From Tranquillimonas sp964472855 (GTDB lineage Bacteria; Pseudomonadota; Alphaproteobacteria; Rhodobacterales; Rhodobacteraceae), in assembly GCA_964472855.1 (NCBI GenBank), contig CAYYMJ010000001.1, positions 1 to 64,000 of the forward strand: a DNA stretch of 64,000 nucleotides, in the 5' to 3' direction. Shown piece after piece: positions 34,754 to 43,305 of the stretch. Below the pieces are notes generated by a model. That model searched no databases. It was not told where the DNA came from and was given only the letters and a program-made list of their open reading frames with translations. Position numbers and translations under genes: made by a program. Numbering within the stretch: position 1 is the first letter of the stretch; each line of letters starts with the position of its first letter.

Positions 34754-36118
34754 ATGGGAAAGCGCGCTGCCATTGCCGGGGTGATCGCGGCGGCCCTGTG
34801 CCTGCCGCCGCTTGTCCCGTTGCGATCTGAAACCATGGTTCTGACCAGTGCCGAGCTGCGCACTCAGGCGATCCTTGCCGCCGGCGAAGGGCGCATCGAC
34901 GCGGCGCTTTACATGGCCCGGGCCTTGTTGTCGCGCATGCCTCGCGACGTGGCCGCCAACCTGGTCCTGTCGGCGGCGCTGCGCGACATGGGCGACTGGG
35001 CCGGGGCGCGCGACGCGGCCCGCGTGGCGTGGCAGGCGGCCGACAATGATGCCGACCGGTATCGCGCGGCCTTGCTGACCTCGCAGGCGCTGGCCTCGAT
35101 GGGGCGGCGGACCGAGGCGCAGTTGTGGCTGCGCCGCGCGGCCGAGCTGGCGCCGAACGAAACCGCCTATGCCGTGGCGCGGCGTGACTTCAACTATGTG
35201 CGCAGCCGCAATCCGCTGTCGGTCGACCTCAGCTTCAGCGTGGCCCCCAGTTCCAACATCAACAACGGCAGCACCGCCGACATCGTGTGGCTGTTCGGCT
35301 TTCCCTTCACGCTGAGCGGCGCGTCAAAGGCGCTCAGCGGTCTGCGCGTTGCCGGCGGGGCCGAACTGACGTGGCGCTTTCCACCCAGCGCCACCACCAA
35401 GAACGAAGCCACCCTGTCATTCTATCACCAGACCTATGTCATGTCGCCCGAAGCCAAGGCCATTGCGCCCACGTCGACCGGCAGCGACTTTGCCTACAGC
35501 TCGCTGGCCGCCACATTCCGGCAAGAGGCCGCCGAAGCCCCCGGCTGGGGCCTGTTCGGCTGGGACATCACGGTGGGGCGCGACTGGTATGGCGGCGCGG
35601 TGCTGTCGGATTTCATCCGCTATGGCAACGACATGACCAGACAGACCGACGCCGGCAACAAGCTGGTGTTCGGGTCCGAGATCGAGATGCAGTTTCGCCC
35701 CGGCACCGGCGATACCGCCGCGTCACTGTTGCTTGAATCCGATTTCGAACGTCCCCTCGAAGGCGGCGCGCGGCTGGGCTATGGCCTGTCGGCCAAATTC
35801 AGCGAGTCCGGCGACAGCAGCCTTGATTTCACGTCCGTGTCGGCCGAAGCAAGCTACAGGCCGGCGCAGACCATCTGGAATGCCAACGTGACGGTGTCGG
35901 CAGGGGCGGAATGGCGCAGATACACATACTCACCCTACAAGACCGGCGGGCGCGAGGATATCTCGGCCAGCCTTGGGGTCGAACTGCTGTTCGCCGAGCA
36001 AGAGCATTTCGGATTTGCGCCCACGGTGTCGCTGGTGCAAAGCGTGCAGTTTTCCGACGTCGATCTGTACGACAGCCGGGCGACGGCCATTCAGGTCGGG
36101 TTCAAATCGCTGTTCTGA
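34754..36118 (+). CDS. Slam-like surface lipoprotein assembly modifier
   Basis: A 454-aa outer-membrane protein with signal peptide (first about 25 residues), then a TPR-like helical region (residues about 30-140: TQAILAAGEGRIDAALYMARALL, RRTEAQLWLRRAAELAPNE) and a C-terminal beta-barrel of about 300 residues. PSSNINNGSTAD at the barrel start resembles the Slam signature. The last residue is Phe (VGFKSLF), the barrel-assembly signal. Slam proteins move lipoproteins to the outer surface. The preceding gene encodes a TbpB-like lipoprotein, the expected partner. Confidence 0.72.
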   Translation: MGKRAAIAGVIAAALCLPPLVPLRSETMVLTSAELRTQAILAAGEGRIDAALYMARALLSRMPRDVAANLVLSAALRDMGDWAGARDAARVAWQAADNDADRYRAALLTSQALASMGRRTEAQLWLRRAAELAPNETAYAVARRDFNYVRSRNPLSVDLSFSVAPSSNINNGSTADIVWLFGFPFTLSGASKALSGLRVAGGAELTWRFPPSATTKNEATLSFYHQTYVMSPEAKAIAPTSTGSDFAYSSLAATFRQEAAEAPGWGLFGWDITVGRDWYGGAVLSDFIRYGNDMTRQTDAGNKLVFGSEIEMQFRPGTGDTAASLLLESDFERPLEGGARLGYGLSAKFSESGDSSLDFTSVSAEASYRPAQTIWNANVTVSAGAEWRRYTYSPYKTGGREDISASLGVELLFAEQEHFGFAPTVSLVQSVQFSDVDLYDSRATAIQVGFKSLF

Positions 36119-36119
36119 C

Positions 36120-36938
36120 ATGCGTCTGACCGCGCCCGGCACCGGCTGGCGGGCCCGGCTGGCCGGCGTAGCATCGCGCCTGCTGTCGGCCGCCGTCTTT
36201 GGCACCCTGCTGCTGGTGGCGATCATCGCGACCCGGCTGGTCTGGTCCCCCGACTGGGCGCTGGCCCGCTATGATTTTCTGCTGCTTTACGCGCTGTCGC
36301 TTCAACTGCTGTTTCTGGTGACCGGCATCGAGACCCGGCAAGAGGCGCTGGCCATCCTTGCCTTTCACGTCACCGGCACCGTGATGGAGCTGTTCAAGAC
36401 CCACATGGGGTCGTGGAGCTATCCCGAGCCGGCGCTGTTCCGCATCGCCGGCGTGCCGCTTTTTGCCGGTTTCATGTATGCCTCGGTCGGGTCGTTCATC
36501 CTGCGGGCCGCCAATGGGTTCGACATCCGTTTCGAGAATTTCCCGCCACTGTGGGCGGCGCGTGGGCTGGCGCTGCTGGTCTATCTCAACTTCTTCGGCC
36601 ACCACTTCGGCCCCGACCTGCGGCTGGCGCTGATGGCGGGCACGCTGCTGTTGTTTCTGCCCTGCATCGTGCGGTTTCCGGGGGGGCTGGGCCTGCCCTT
36701 TCCGCTGGTGGCTCTGGGCACCTGTGCCGCATTGTGGATCGCCGAGACCGTTGGCACTCTGACCGGAACATGGACCTATGGCGGCGGCGGCGGCATGGCG
36801 CGCCTGTCGTTGCTGGGGTCATGGTATCTGCTGCTGTTCGTCAGCTTCATGCTGGTGTCTCCGGCATTGAACATCGCCCGCGCACCATGGAAACTGGCGC
36901 CCGGACCCCGCGTCATCGAAAGGAACCAACGACCATGA
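36120..36938 (+). CDS. DUF817 integral membrane protein
   Basis: A 272-aa polytopic inner-membrane protein of the DUF817 family with eight to nine hydrophobic segments. VTGTVMELFKTHMGSWSYPE and AGVPLFAGFMYASVGS are the conserved family stretches. It begins two bases after the Slam-like stop and overlaps the next gene by four bases, so it belongs to the same transcription unit. No function is assigned for the family. Confidence 0.8.
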   Translation: MRLTAPGTGWRARLAGVASRLLSAAVFGTLLLVAIIATRLVWSPDWALARYDFLLLYALSLQLLFLVTGIETRQEALAILAFHVTGTVMELFKTHMGSWSYPEPALFRIAGVPLFAGFMYASVGSFILRAANGFDIRFENFPPLWAARGLALLVYLNFFGHHFGPDLRLALMAGTLLLFLPCIVRFPGGLGLPFPLVALGTCAALWIAETVGTLTGTWTYGGGGGMARLSLLGSWYLLLFVSFMLVSPALNIARAPWKLAPGPRVIERNQRP

Positions 36939-37363
36939 ACATTCGCTATCTGCACACCATGGTGCGCGTGAAAAACCTTGAAGACTCAATCGCCTTCTAC
37001 CGGCTGCTCGGGCTGGAAGAGACACGGCGTTCCGACAGCGAGGGCGGGCGCTTTACCCTTGTCTTCATGGCGCCGCCGGGCCAGCCGGAATGCCCGGTCG
37101 AACTGACCTACAACTGGGATGGCGACGACGGGTTGCCGTCGGACAGCCGGCATTTCGGGCATCTCGCCTACGAGGTCGAGGATATCTATGCCATGTGCCA
37201 GCGGCTGGCCGACAATGGCGTGACCATCAACCGCCCCCCGCGCGACGGGTACATGGCCTTTGTGCGGTCGCCCGACAATGTGTCGATCGAGCTTTTGCAG
37301 GCGGGCGACGCCAAGGCGCCGGCCGAACCCTGGATGTCGATGGACAACAGCGGCCACTGGTGA
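36935..37363 (+). CDS. gloA: Glyoxalase-I-like vicinal oxygen chelate protein
   Basis: A 142-aa VOC-fold protein of the lactoylglutathione lyase group. HTMVRVKNLEDSIAFYRLLGLEETRR has the N-terminal metal His (His 7), VELTYNWD the first acid, FGHLAYEVEDIYAMCQRL the second His and NVSIELLQ the final Glu. These fit glyoxalase I (methylglyoxal detoxification). The ATG overlaps the DUF817 stop (ATGA), and its stop overlaps the next ATG. Confidence 0.9.
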   Translation: MNIRYLHTMVRVKNLEDSIAFYRLLGLEETRRSDSEGGRFTLVFMAPPGQPECPVELTYNWDGDDGLPSDSRHFGHLAYEVEDIYAMCQRLADNGVTINRPPRDGYMAFVRSPDNVSIELLQAGDAKAPAEPWMSMDNSGHW

Positions 37364-38094
37364 TGATGGCGCCTGCCCGAACCGGCCTGCGCGCGCTGGC
37401 CTTTGCGCTGCCGGTCGCCGTGGGGCTGGCCGGCGCGGCCGCGGCAAGCTGCCGCCTGGGGCTGGTGCTGGCGCTGGATGTGTCGGGGTCGGTCGATGCC
37501 GGCGAATACCGTTTGCAGATCGACGGGCTGGCCGGTGCGCTGGCCGATCCCAGCGTCGGTGCGGCGCTGTTTGCGATGCCCGGGGCCAATGTCGACCTGA
37601 CGGTGTTCGAATGGTCCGGGCCCAACAGCGCGCGCGTGGTTCTGGACTGGACGACCATCGACAGCCCGGCGACGCTGGCCACGGCCATCGACCAGCTGCG
37701 CGGCACCCCGCGGCAAGAGATGGAGCCCGCCACGGCCATCGGGTCGGCCATGCTGCGTGGGGCCGGGCAACTGCAGTCGCGGGCCGCCTGCTGGCGGCGG
37801 GCGATCGACATTTCCGGCGACGGCGAATCGAACATGGGGCCCCGGCCCCAGAGCCTGCCCGATGCCGGTGCGCTGGCCGGAATTACCATCAACGGGCTTG
37901 TCATCGGCGAGGCCAGCGCTGACCAGGCGGGTTCCGCCGCCAACCTGCAGGGCTATTACATTGCCTATGTCATCCGCGGGCCTGACGCCTTTGTCGAGGT
38001 GGCCAGCGGATTCGACAACTACCAGGAAGCCATGCGCCGCAAGCTGGTGCGCGAGTTGCAGGTCCTTGCCGTCGCCGGCGGCGACAGTCAGTAG
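37363..38094 (+). CDS. DUF1194 VWA-like secreted protein
   Basis: A 243-aa protein with a signal peptide (ALAFALPVAVGLAGAAAA) and a VWA-like fold. VLALDVSGSVDAGEYRLQIDGLA carries a MIDAS-like DxSxS motif, followed by RRAIDISGDGESNMGP. The family is common in Alphaproteobacteria, function unknown. Its last codons lie in the first unit of a 27-bp tandem repeat. Start ATG overlaps the previous stop (TGATG). Confidence 0.85.
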   Translation: MMAPARTGLRALAFALPVAVGLAGAAAASCRLGLVLALDVSGSVDAGEYRLQIDGLAGALADPSVGAALFAMPGANVDLTVFEWSGPNSARVVLDWTTIDSPATLATAIDQLRGTPRQEMEPATAIGSAMLRGAGQLQSRAACWRRAIDISGDGESNMGPRPQSLPDAGALAGITINGLVIGEASADQAGSAANLQGYYIAYVIRGPDAFVEVASGFDNYQEAMRRKLVRELQVLAVAGGDSQ

Positions 38095-38180
38095 ATTTAC
38101 GCCGGCGGCGACAGTCAGTAGATTTACGCCGGCGGCGACGGTCAGTAGAATTTCGCCGGCGGCGACAGTCAGTAGATATA
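38074..38180. repeat. 27-bp tandem repeat, about 3.9 copies, between convergent genes
   Basis: Units begin at 38074, 38101, 38128 and 38155, each GCCGGCGGCGACAGTCAGTA then GATTTAC or a variant. Each unit holds both a plus-strand TAG and a minus-strand TGA (TCAGTAG), namely the stops of the DUF1194 and PetP genes. Unit 3 has two changes; units 1 and 2 are identical. Confidence 0.95.
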
Positions 38181-38666
38181 GCGTATCTGGTCGGTCCAGA
38201 ACCGTTCGGTGCGTTTGAGTGCCCGGTTGATCTGTTCGATGATGTCCGGGTCCAGCACCCCGCGGCTCAGCAGGCCCTCGGCATGCCGGGCGAACAGTTG
38301 CCCGACCATGTCGCTGATTTCCCGCCCGCGCGGCGTCAGCTTGACCCGCACCGCGCGGCGGTCAACCTCGCAGCGCTGGTGGTGCATATAGCCCATCTCG
38401 ACCAGGCGTTTGAGGTTATAGCTGACGTTCGAGCCCTGATAATAACCGCGGCTGCGCAATTCGCCGGCCGTCACCTCGTTTTCGCCGATATTGAACATCA
38501 ACAGCGCCTGCACCGGGTTGATTTCCAGCATGCCCAGCCGCTCGAATTCGTCTTTCAGCACATCCAGAAGCAGCCGGTGCAGCCGCTCGATCAGTGACAA
38601 TGCCTCGACATACTCGCTCTGGAATGCCCGGTTCAACGCCGGGTCAATCCGTTCCAACAACGTCAT
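38169..38666 (-). CDS. petP: PetP-type MarR-family transcriptional regulator
   Basis: A 165-aa winged-helix regulator matching PetP of photosynthetic Rhodobacteria, linked there to cytochrome bc1 expression. INPVQALLMFNIGENEVTAGELR and YYQGSNVSYNLKRLVEMGYMHHQ form the HTH core, and VDRRAVRVKLTPRGREIS the wing. The ATG at 38666 has GGAG six bases upstream; GTG 38705 is an alternative. Ends in the tandem repeat. Confidence 0.88.
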   Translation of the reverse strand: MTLLERIDPALNRAFQSEYVEALSLIERLHRLLLDVLKDEFERLGMLEINPVQALLMFNIGENEVTAGELRSRGYYQGSNVSYNLKRLVEMGYMHHQRCEVDRRAVRVKLTPRGREISDMVGQLFARHAEGLLSRGVLDPDIIEQINRALKRTERFWTDQIRYIY

Positions 38667-38725
38667 CGCCTGCTCCGCCCAGTTGCCATGACGGACAGTC
38701 TGCACCCGTTGTCCCTAAGAAAGCG

Positions 38726-38986
38726 TCAACCCTGACTGGCCAACCCGACCGCCTTTAGTCGGCCGATCAGGTTGGCAAATCTGGCCGGCGCCGTGGCGTG
38801 GCCGCTGATCCAGGCATAAATTTCCTGGTCGTTCTCTTCCATCAGGGTCTCGAGCTCGGTGGTCTCGGCATCGGAAAACCGCGCGAGCCCGGCATCGACA
38901 TAGCTGCCAAGGATGAAATCCATCTCTTTGGTGCCCCGGCGCCAGGCCCTGATCTTCAGGCGTTTGCGCCGGTCGGGATCAACCAT
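38726..38986 (-). CDS. sdhE: Succinate dehydrogenase assembly factor SdhE
   Basis: An 86-aa FAD assembly factor that flavinates SdhA. The hallmark RGTKEMD (RGxxE) is at residues 17-23, followed by LGSYVDAGLARFSDAE and the YAWISGH motif. The start ATG follows the XRE regulator stop by two bases. Cytoplasmic. Gene length is typical. Confidence 0.95.
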   Translation of the reverse strand: MVDPDRRKRLKIRAWRRGTKEMDFILGSYVDAGLARFSDAETTELETLMEENDQEIYAWISGHATAPARFANLIGRLKAVGLASQG

Positions 38987-38988
38987 GG

Positions 38989-39396
38989 TCACACGTCGCC
39001 CGGCTGGCTGGCCCGCAGGCGTTTTTCCAGCCGCCCCAGCCGCTCGGCGCTGCGCACCATCTCGCTGCGGATCATCCTGATCTCGGTCATGATCTCGGGC
39101 AGGTTGGCCGACCGCCCCTCGGGGTCGGGCGGGCCGGACAGGCCGTCGCCCTCGCCGGTCAAGAGCCAGCGCAGCGACACATTCAGCAGGCCGGACATCA
39201 TGCTCAGCCGGTTGGCGCGCGGCTCGGCCAGATCGTTTTCCCACTTTTGCAGCGTCTTCAGCTTGACCCCCAGCCGCCGGGCCAGCCCCGCCTGGTCAAG
39301 GCCGGCCACCTGACGGGCGCCGGCCAGCCGGTCTCCGAATGTTGCGGCGTCTTCGGAATACCAGTTGCTGGTGTCGGCTATGGCGTTGTCGGTCAT
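38989..39396 (-). CDS. XRE-family HTH regulator
   Basis: A 135-aa protein with an N-terminal helix-turn-helix (ARQVAGLDQAGLARRLGVKLKTLQKWEND, residues about 28-56) and a C-terminal helical segment with a Ser/Arg-rich MIRSEMVRSAERLGRLEKRL that may dimerise. It sits upstream of sdhE on the same strand and divergent from aspC. Regulated targets are unknown; divergence from the aminotransferase gene suggests possible local control. Confidence 0.85.
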   Translation of the reverse strand: MTDNAIADTSNWYSEDAATFGDRLAGARQVAGLDQAGLARRLGVKLKTLQKWENDLAEPRANRLSMMSGLLNVSLRWLLTGEGDGLSGPPDPEGRSANLPEIMTEIRMIRSEMVRSAERLGRLEKRLRASQPGDV

Positions 39397-39477
39397 GGCT
39401 TGGGTTCGGCTTTCTCTTGATCGGGGTGCCTGTCAATCCTAAGACACAGAGCCACCACTTGCCATGCGGAGACGACC

Positions 39478-40680
39478 GTGACCCTGCTTTCAGCGACATT
39501 GAACCGCGTCAAACCTTCGCCCACGGTGGCCCTGACCGGCCGGGTTGCCGAATTGAAGGCGGCGGGCAAGGACGTGATCGGGCTGGGCGCGGGCGAGCCG
39601 GACTTTGACACGCCCGACCATATCAAGGCCGCCGCCAAGGCCGCGATCGACGCTGGCCACACGAAATACACCGCCGTCGACGGGATCGCCGAACTGAAGC
39701 AGGCGGTGGCCGCCAAGTTTTCCCGCGAAAACGGGCTGGCCTATGAGACCAGCCAGATCTCGGTGGCCACCGGCGGCAAGCAGATACTCTATAACGCGCT
39801 GATGGCGACGCTGAACCCCGGCGACGAGGTCATCGTGCCGGCGCCCTATTGGGTCAGCTATCCCGACATGGTGCGCATGGCTGGCGCCACGCCGGTGCCG
39901 GTGGTCTGCGGCACCGAGGCCGGGTTCAAGATGCGCCCCGAACAGCTGGAGGCGGCGATAACCCCGCGCACGCGGTGGCTGATTTTCAACTCTCCGTCCA
40001 ACCCCACCGGCGCCGCCTATTCCCGCGACGAACTGAAGGCGCTGACCGATGTGCTGATGCGCCACCCGCATGTGTGGGTGATGAGCGACGACATGTACGA
40101 ACATCTGGTGTTCGGCGATTTCCGCTTCACCACGCCGGCCGAGGTCGAGCCCGGGCTTTACGACCGCACGCTGACGGTGAACGGGGTGTCGAAGGCCTAT
40201 GCCATGACCGGCTGGCGCATCGGTTACGCAGGCGGGCCGGCCGAGCTGATCGGGGGCATGCGCAAGATCCAGTCGCAGTCGACGTCGAACCCCTGTTCGA
40301 TCAGCCAGCACGCGGCGCTGGCGGCCCTGAACGGCCCGCAAGATTTTCTGGCCGGCAACCGGCAAGTGTTTCAGCGCCGGCGCGACCTTGTCGTCGACGC
40401 CCTGAATGCCGCCCCCGGCATCACCTGCCCCACGCCGGACGGGGCCTTTTACGTATATCCCTCGATCGCGGCCTGTATCGGCAAGACCAGCCGTGGCGGG
40501 CAGCGGATCGACGATGACGCGGATTTCAGCGCCGCGCTGTTGGAAGAGACCGGCGTCGCCATCGTGTTTGGCGCCGCCTTTGGCCTGTCGCCGAATTTCC
40601 GCGTCAGCTATGCCACCTCTGACGCGGTGCTGGCCGAAGCCTGTGCCCGCATCGCCGATTTTTGCAGCGCATTGACCTGA
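39478..40680 (+). CDS. aspC: Aspartate aminotransferase (class I PLP enzyme)
   Basis: A 400-aa PLP enzyme of fold type I, subgroup I-gamma. GLGAGEPDFDTPDHI is the N-terminal motif, NSPSNPTGA the substrate-binding stretch, and VNGVSKAYAMTGWRIGYAGG carries the Schiff-base Lys and the phosphate Arg. Start is GTG behind GCGGAG, giving MTLLSATLNRVKPS. Transaminates aspartate, and may act on prephenate in this subgroup. Divergent from the XRE regulator, followed by a small hypothetical protein. Confidence 0.95.
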   Translation: MTLLSATLNRVKPSPTVALTGRVAELKAAGKDVIGLGAGEPDFDTPDHIKAAAKAAIDAGHTKYTAVDGIAELKQAVAAKFSRENGLAYETSQISVATGGKQILYNALMATLNPGDEVIVPAPYWVSYPDMVRMAGATPVPVVCGTEAGFKMRPEQLEAAITPRTRWLIFNSPSNPTGAAYSRDELKALTDVLMRHPHVWVMSDDMYEHLVFGDFRFTTPAEVEPGLYDRTLTVNGVSKAYAMTGWRIGYAGGPAELIGGMRKIQSQSTSNPCSISQHAALAALNGPQDFLAGNRQVFQRRRDLVVDALNAAPGITCPTPDGAFYVYPSIAACIGKTSRGGQRIDDDADFSAALLEETGVAIVFGAAFGLSPNFRVSYATSDAVLAEACARIADFCSALT

Positions 40681-40691
40681 GGATCGCCGAC

Positions 40692-41099
40692 ATGGCCGCA
40701 GACTTGCCGGACTATTATTTTCGCGTGCGTGAAAACGGCGCCTTCGTCTATCGCATCGATGTCGAGAACCGCCAGCGCCGGATCGAGATGGACCAGATCG
40801 CCACGGTCAATATCCGCAATGGCGAGGTCAAGGCGCATGGCGACCGGCGGCTGGGCCCGGCCGACGAGGCGGCGATTACCGACTGGATGGCGACGCGGCG
40901 TGCAACGCTGGCCCGGCGCGACATCGACGATATCCGCCGCACCATCGACCACCTGAACCTGACCGCCCACTGGGCCCAGTCACGGGCCACCGACGAGATG
41001 CTGGCGACAATCACCGACGATCTGCTGCTGGCGATGCACGATCTGCGCAGCGTTCTGGTGCGCAAGAAGGCCGACCGGATGACCAGGGACCGCAGCTGA
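40692..41099 (+). CDS. Conserved hypothetical protein
   Basis: A 135-aa hydrophilic cytosolic protein. It begins YYFRVRENGAFVYRIDVENRQRRIEMDQIATVNI and ends in a helical DLLLAMHDLRSVLVRKKADR. It is 11 bases after aspC, so probably co-transcribed. I do not recognise a domain; the family appears restricted to Rhodobacterales in my recollection. Confidence 0.55.
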   Translation: MAADLPDYYFRVRENGAFVYRIDVENRQRRIEMDQIATVNIRNGEVKAHGDRRLGPADEAAITDWMATRRATLARRDIDDIRRTIDHLNLTAHWAQSRATDEMLATITDDLLLAMHDLRSVLVRKKADRMTRDRS

Positions 41100-41115
41100 G
41101 GGGCGCGCGCGGTTT

Positions 41116-41158
41116 GCGCCGCCTACAGCGGCGCGCAGGCCGGGGGGCCCTGCCCCCC
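41116..41158 (+). terminator. GC-rich hairpins between convergent genes
   Basis: Two perfect stems: GCGCCGC-CTACA-GCGGCGC (41116-41134) and GGGGGG-ccctg-CCCCCC (41142-41158). The second is followed by a CCCCCCCGGGATATTT element also seen after znuA. They fill the gap between this gene and DUF4198. Confidence 0.5.
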
Positions 41159-41227
41159 ATGCGCTGGCGCGCATCCCCCCCGGGATATTTCCGGGCAGAA
41201 GTAGCAGGCAGGGTGCGCGCGCGCGGG

Positions 41228-42037
41228 TCAGTTAGCGGGAACGCGGAAGGTCGTGCTGGCCCAGAGACTTTCCCAGACCGGGCCGGTTTCGAATGCCGGT
41301 TCGATGGCACGCAGGACCACGGCATCGAGAAGATAGACCACCCCGGGCCGGACCGGGACCGTCGCGCGGCCGTTGCCGTCTGCGGGAACCGTGGTCTTTT
41401 CGACCGTTTCGCCGGAGCGGGCAAAAACCTCGATCTGGGCATCGCGGCGCGGCGCGCCGTCGTAGAAGACCTGCAGGTCGATGCCGTCGGACATGTTGTC
41501 GGTATAGGGGTTTTCGAGCAGCACGATCTCGGTCAGCAGGCCAAAGCGGGCATCTTCGCCGGCGCCGTCGCCGACCGCGATCAGGCTTTTGGCGTAGCGC
41601 GAATAAAACTCGCTGAACCCGCTGTCGGGCAGGCCGCGGCGGGCATGTTCGTCGAGCACCCAGGCCGCGCCCTTGTGGCGCACGAAGCTGCGGAATTTCT
41701 CGGGGTCGGACCAGGTGATGCGCTGGTCGGTGGTGACATGCAGCACCACGTTCAGCCCGTTGCCCAGTGCCGGCACATCCATGGCCGGGCGGTCGCCCAT
41801 GCGCATGGAGACCGCTTCGCGCTGGTCGCCGCGGACGATGTCGAACAGGCGGAACTTGGGCGGGAGATAGCTGAAGGCGACGCCTGTGAAGCCCTGACCG
41901 ACCCGCAGATCGGCGACGATATTTTCGCCCGGGGCGATCTGAAACTCGTGCGGGTCGATCCAAAACTCGTGGCCTGTTGCGGCGGTTGTGCTAAAGCCGG
42001 CCGCGATGGCAAGGGCAATCAGGCAGGGTATCCGCAT
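41228..42037 (-). CDS. DUF4198 secreted protein (metal-related)
   Basis: A 269-aa exported protein with signal peptide (residues 1-23, to TGHEFW). GHEFWIDPHEFQ, the His-rich start of the mature protein, is the DUF4198 landmark, followed by Ig-like beta strands. Such proteins accompany nickel/cobalt transport components (NikM-like). It is divergent from a HupE gene with 49 bases between, so they share a regulatory region. Start ATG gives MRIPCLIALAIAAG. Confidence 0.82.
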   Translation of the reverse strand: MRIPCLIALAIAAGFSTTAATGHEFWIDPHEFQIAPGENIVADLRVGQGFTGVAFSYLPPKFRLFDIVRGDQREAVSMRMGDRPAMDVPALGNGLNVVLHVTTDQRITWSDPEKFRSFVRHKGAAWVLDEHARRGLPDSGFSEFYSRYAKSLIAVGDGAGEDARFGLLTEIVLLENPYTDNMSDGIDLQVFYDGAPRRDAQIEVFARSGETVEKTTVPADGNGRATVPVRPGVVYLLDAVVLRAIEPAFETGPVWESLWASTTFRVPAN

Positions 42038-42086
42038 GGTCAGGCATTCCTTTGGGTGGGTGATAGACAGGGTGCGCCCGGCGGCC

Positions 42087-43193
42087 ATGCTGTCAAGTCT
42101 TGGCCTGTGGTTTTTTCTGGCCTGCGCGGCACAGGCGCACGAGGTGCAGCCGGCCATTGCCGATGTGCTGATCGACGGCGACGTCCTTTCGGTGACCATC
42201 GAGATGCCGCTGGAACCGGTGATGGCCGGGATCGATCTTGACGGCCTGCTGGACACCAACGCCTCGGCCAAGGCGTCGGAAAATGACCGGTTGCGGCATC
42301 TTGAGCCCGGCGATCTGGAGGCTGGCTTTCGCGCCTTCTGGCCTGAGATGCAGGGGCGGCTGGTTCTGCGATCGGGCGGGCGCGATATCGTGCCGGACCT
42401 GGCCGAGGTCACCATTGGAGCGGTGGGCGACCCGGCACTGGCGCGGGTGTCACAGTTGCGCCTGACCGCGGCATTGCCGGCGGGGGGCGCGCCGCTGGTC
42501 GTTGGTTGGCCGGCCGACTATGGCGCGCTGGTCGTGCGCCAGATGGGTGTGGGTGGCGACGGTTACACCGGGTACCTGACCGGCGGCAGCCTGAGCGACC
42601 CCATCCCGCGCGCCAGCGCCGGAACCCAGACCGGGCTGAGCGTTTTTGCCAATTATGTCACCATTGGCTTCGCGCATATCGTACCCAAGGGGCTGGATCA
42701 CATCCTGTTCGTTCTGGGGCTGTTTTTCCTGTCGCTGAAGATGCGGCCGCTGTTGCTGCAGGTGTCGGCCTTTACGGTGGCGCACACGATCACGCTGGCG
42801 CTGGGCATCCTTGGCATCGTCACGATCCCGGCCGCGGTGGTCGAACCGCTGATCGCGGCCTCGATCGTCTATGTCGGGGTCGAGAATGTGCTGACCCGGG
42901 GGCTGTCGCCGTGGCGGCCGGCGGTGGTGTTCATGTTCGGGCTGTTGCACGGGCTTGGCTTTGCCTCGGTCCTGGGCGACATCGGCCTGAACTCGGGCCA
43001 GTTCGTGATTGGCCTGGTGGGCTTCAACCTTGGGGTCGAGTTCGGGCAGCTAAGTGTGATTGCCGCCGCCTTCGTGCTGGTGGCTCTGCCGTTCGGTGGC
43101 CGGCGCTGGTACCGGCGGCTGGTGTCGACGCCGGCGTCGGTCGCCATTTCGGCGGTCGGGGCGTGGTGGGTCGTAGAGCGGACGCTGCTGTGA
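42087..43193 (+). CDS. HupE/UreJ-family membrane protein (metal transport)
   Basis: A 368-aa protein with signal peptide (SLGLWFFLACAAQAHE), an extracytoplasmic domain of about 160 residues and a C-terminal HupE/UreJ membrane domain of six to seven segments. NYVTIGFAHIVPKGLDHILFVLGL, SAFTVAHTITLALG and FGLLHGLGFASVLGDIGL hold the conserved His residues. HupE/UreJ proteins import nickel or cobalt. The DUF4198 gene is its divergent neighbour. Start ATG 42087 is chosen; GTG 42072 is also possible. Confidence 0.85.
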   Translation: MLSSLGLWFFLACAAQAHEVQPAIADVLIDGDVLSVTIEMPLEPVMAGIDLDGLLDTNASAKASENDRLRHLEPGDLEAGFRAFWPEMQGRLVLRSGGRDIVPDLAEVTIGAVGDPALARVSQLRLTAALPAGGAPLVVGWPADYGALVVRQMGVGGDGYTGYLTGGSLSDPIPRASAGTQTGLSVFANYVTIGFAHIVPKGLDHILFVLGLFFLSLKMRPLLLQVSAFTVAHTITLALGILGIVTIPAAVVEPLIAASIVYVGVENVLTRGLSPWRPAVVFMFGLLHGLGFASVLGDIGLNSGQFVIGLVGFNLGVEFGQLSVIAAAFVLVALPFGGRRWYRRLVSTPASVAISAVGAWWVVERTLL

Positions 43194-43218
43194 AGCGGTG
43201 CGCGCTGACGACGAGACG

Positions 43219-43292
43219 CCTGACGCGGCCTGAAATCATGGATTTCGGCGCGTCCGGCGATGCACATTGGATCCGGCTGAACGCAAAGCGCC
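43219..43292. repeat. Dispersed intergenic palindromic repeat, copy B
   Basis: CCTGACGCGGCCTGAAATCA, then GGATTTCGGCGCGTCCGG: the stem GACGCG..GAAAT / ATTTC..CGCGTC is preserved. The tail is more divergent than in copies A and C. Lies between convergent hupE and the Wza-like gene. Confidence 0.65.
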
Positions 43293-43305
43293 GGTGGCGG
43301 GCCGG

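Noticed and set aside
38074..38180. Possible small CRISPR array
   Set aside because: Units are contiguous with no unique spacers; it is a plain tandem repeat.
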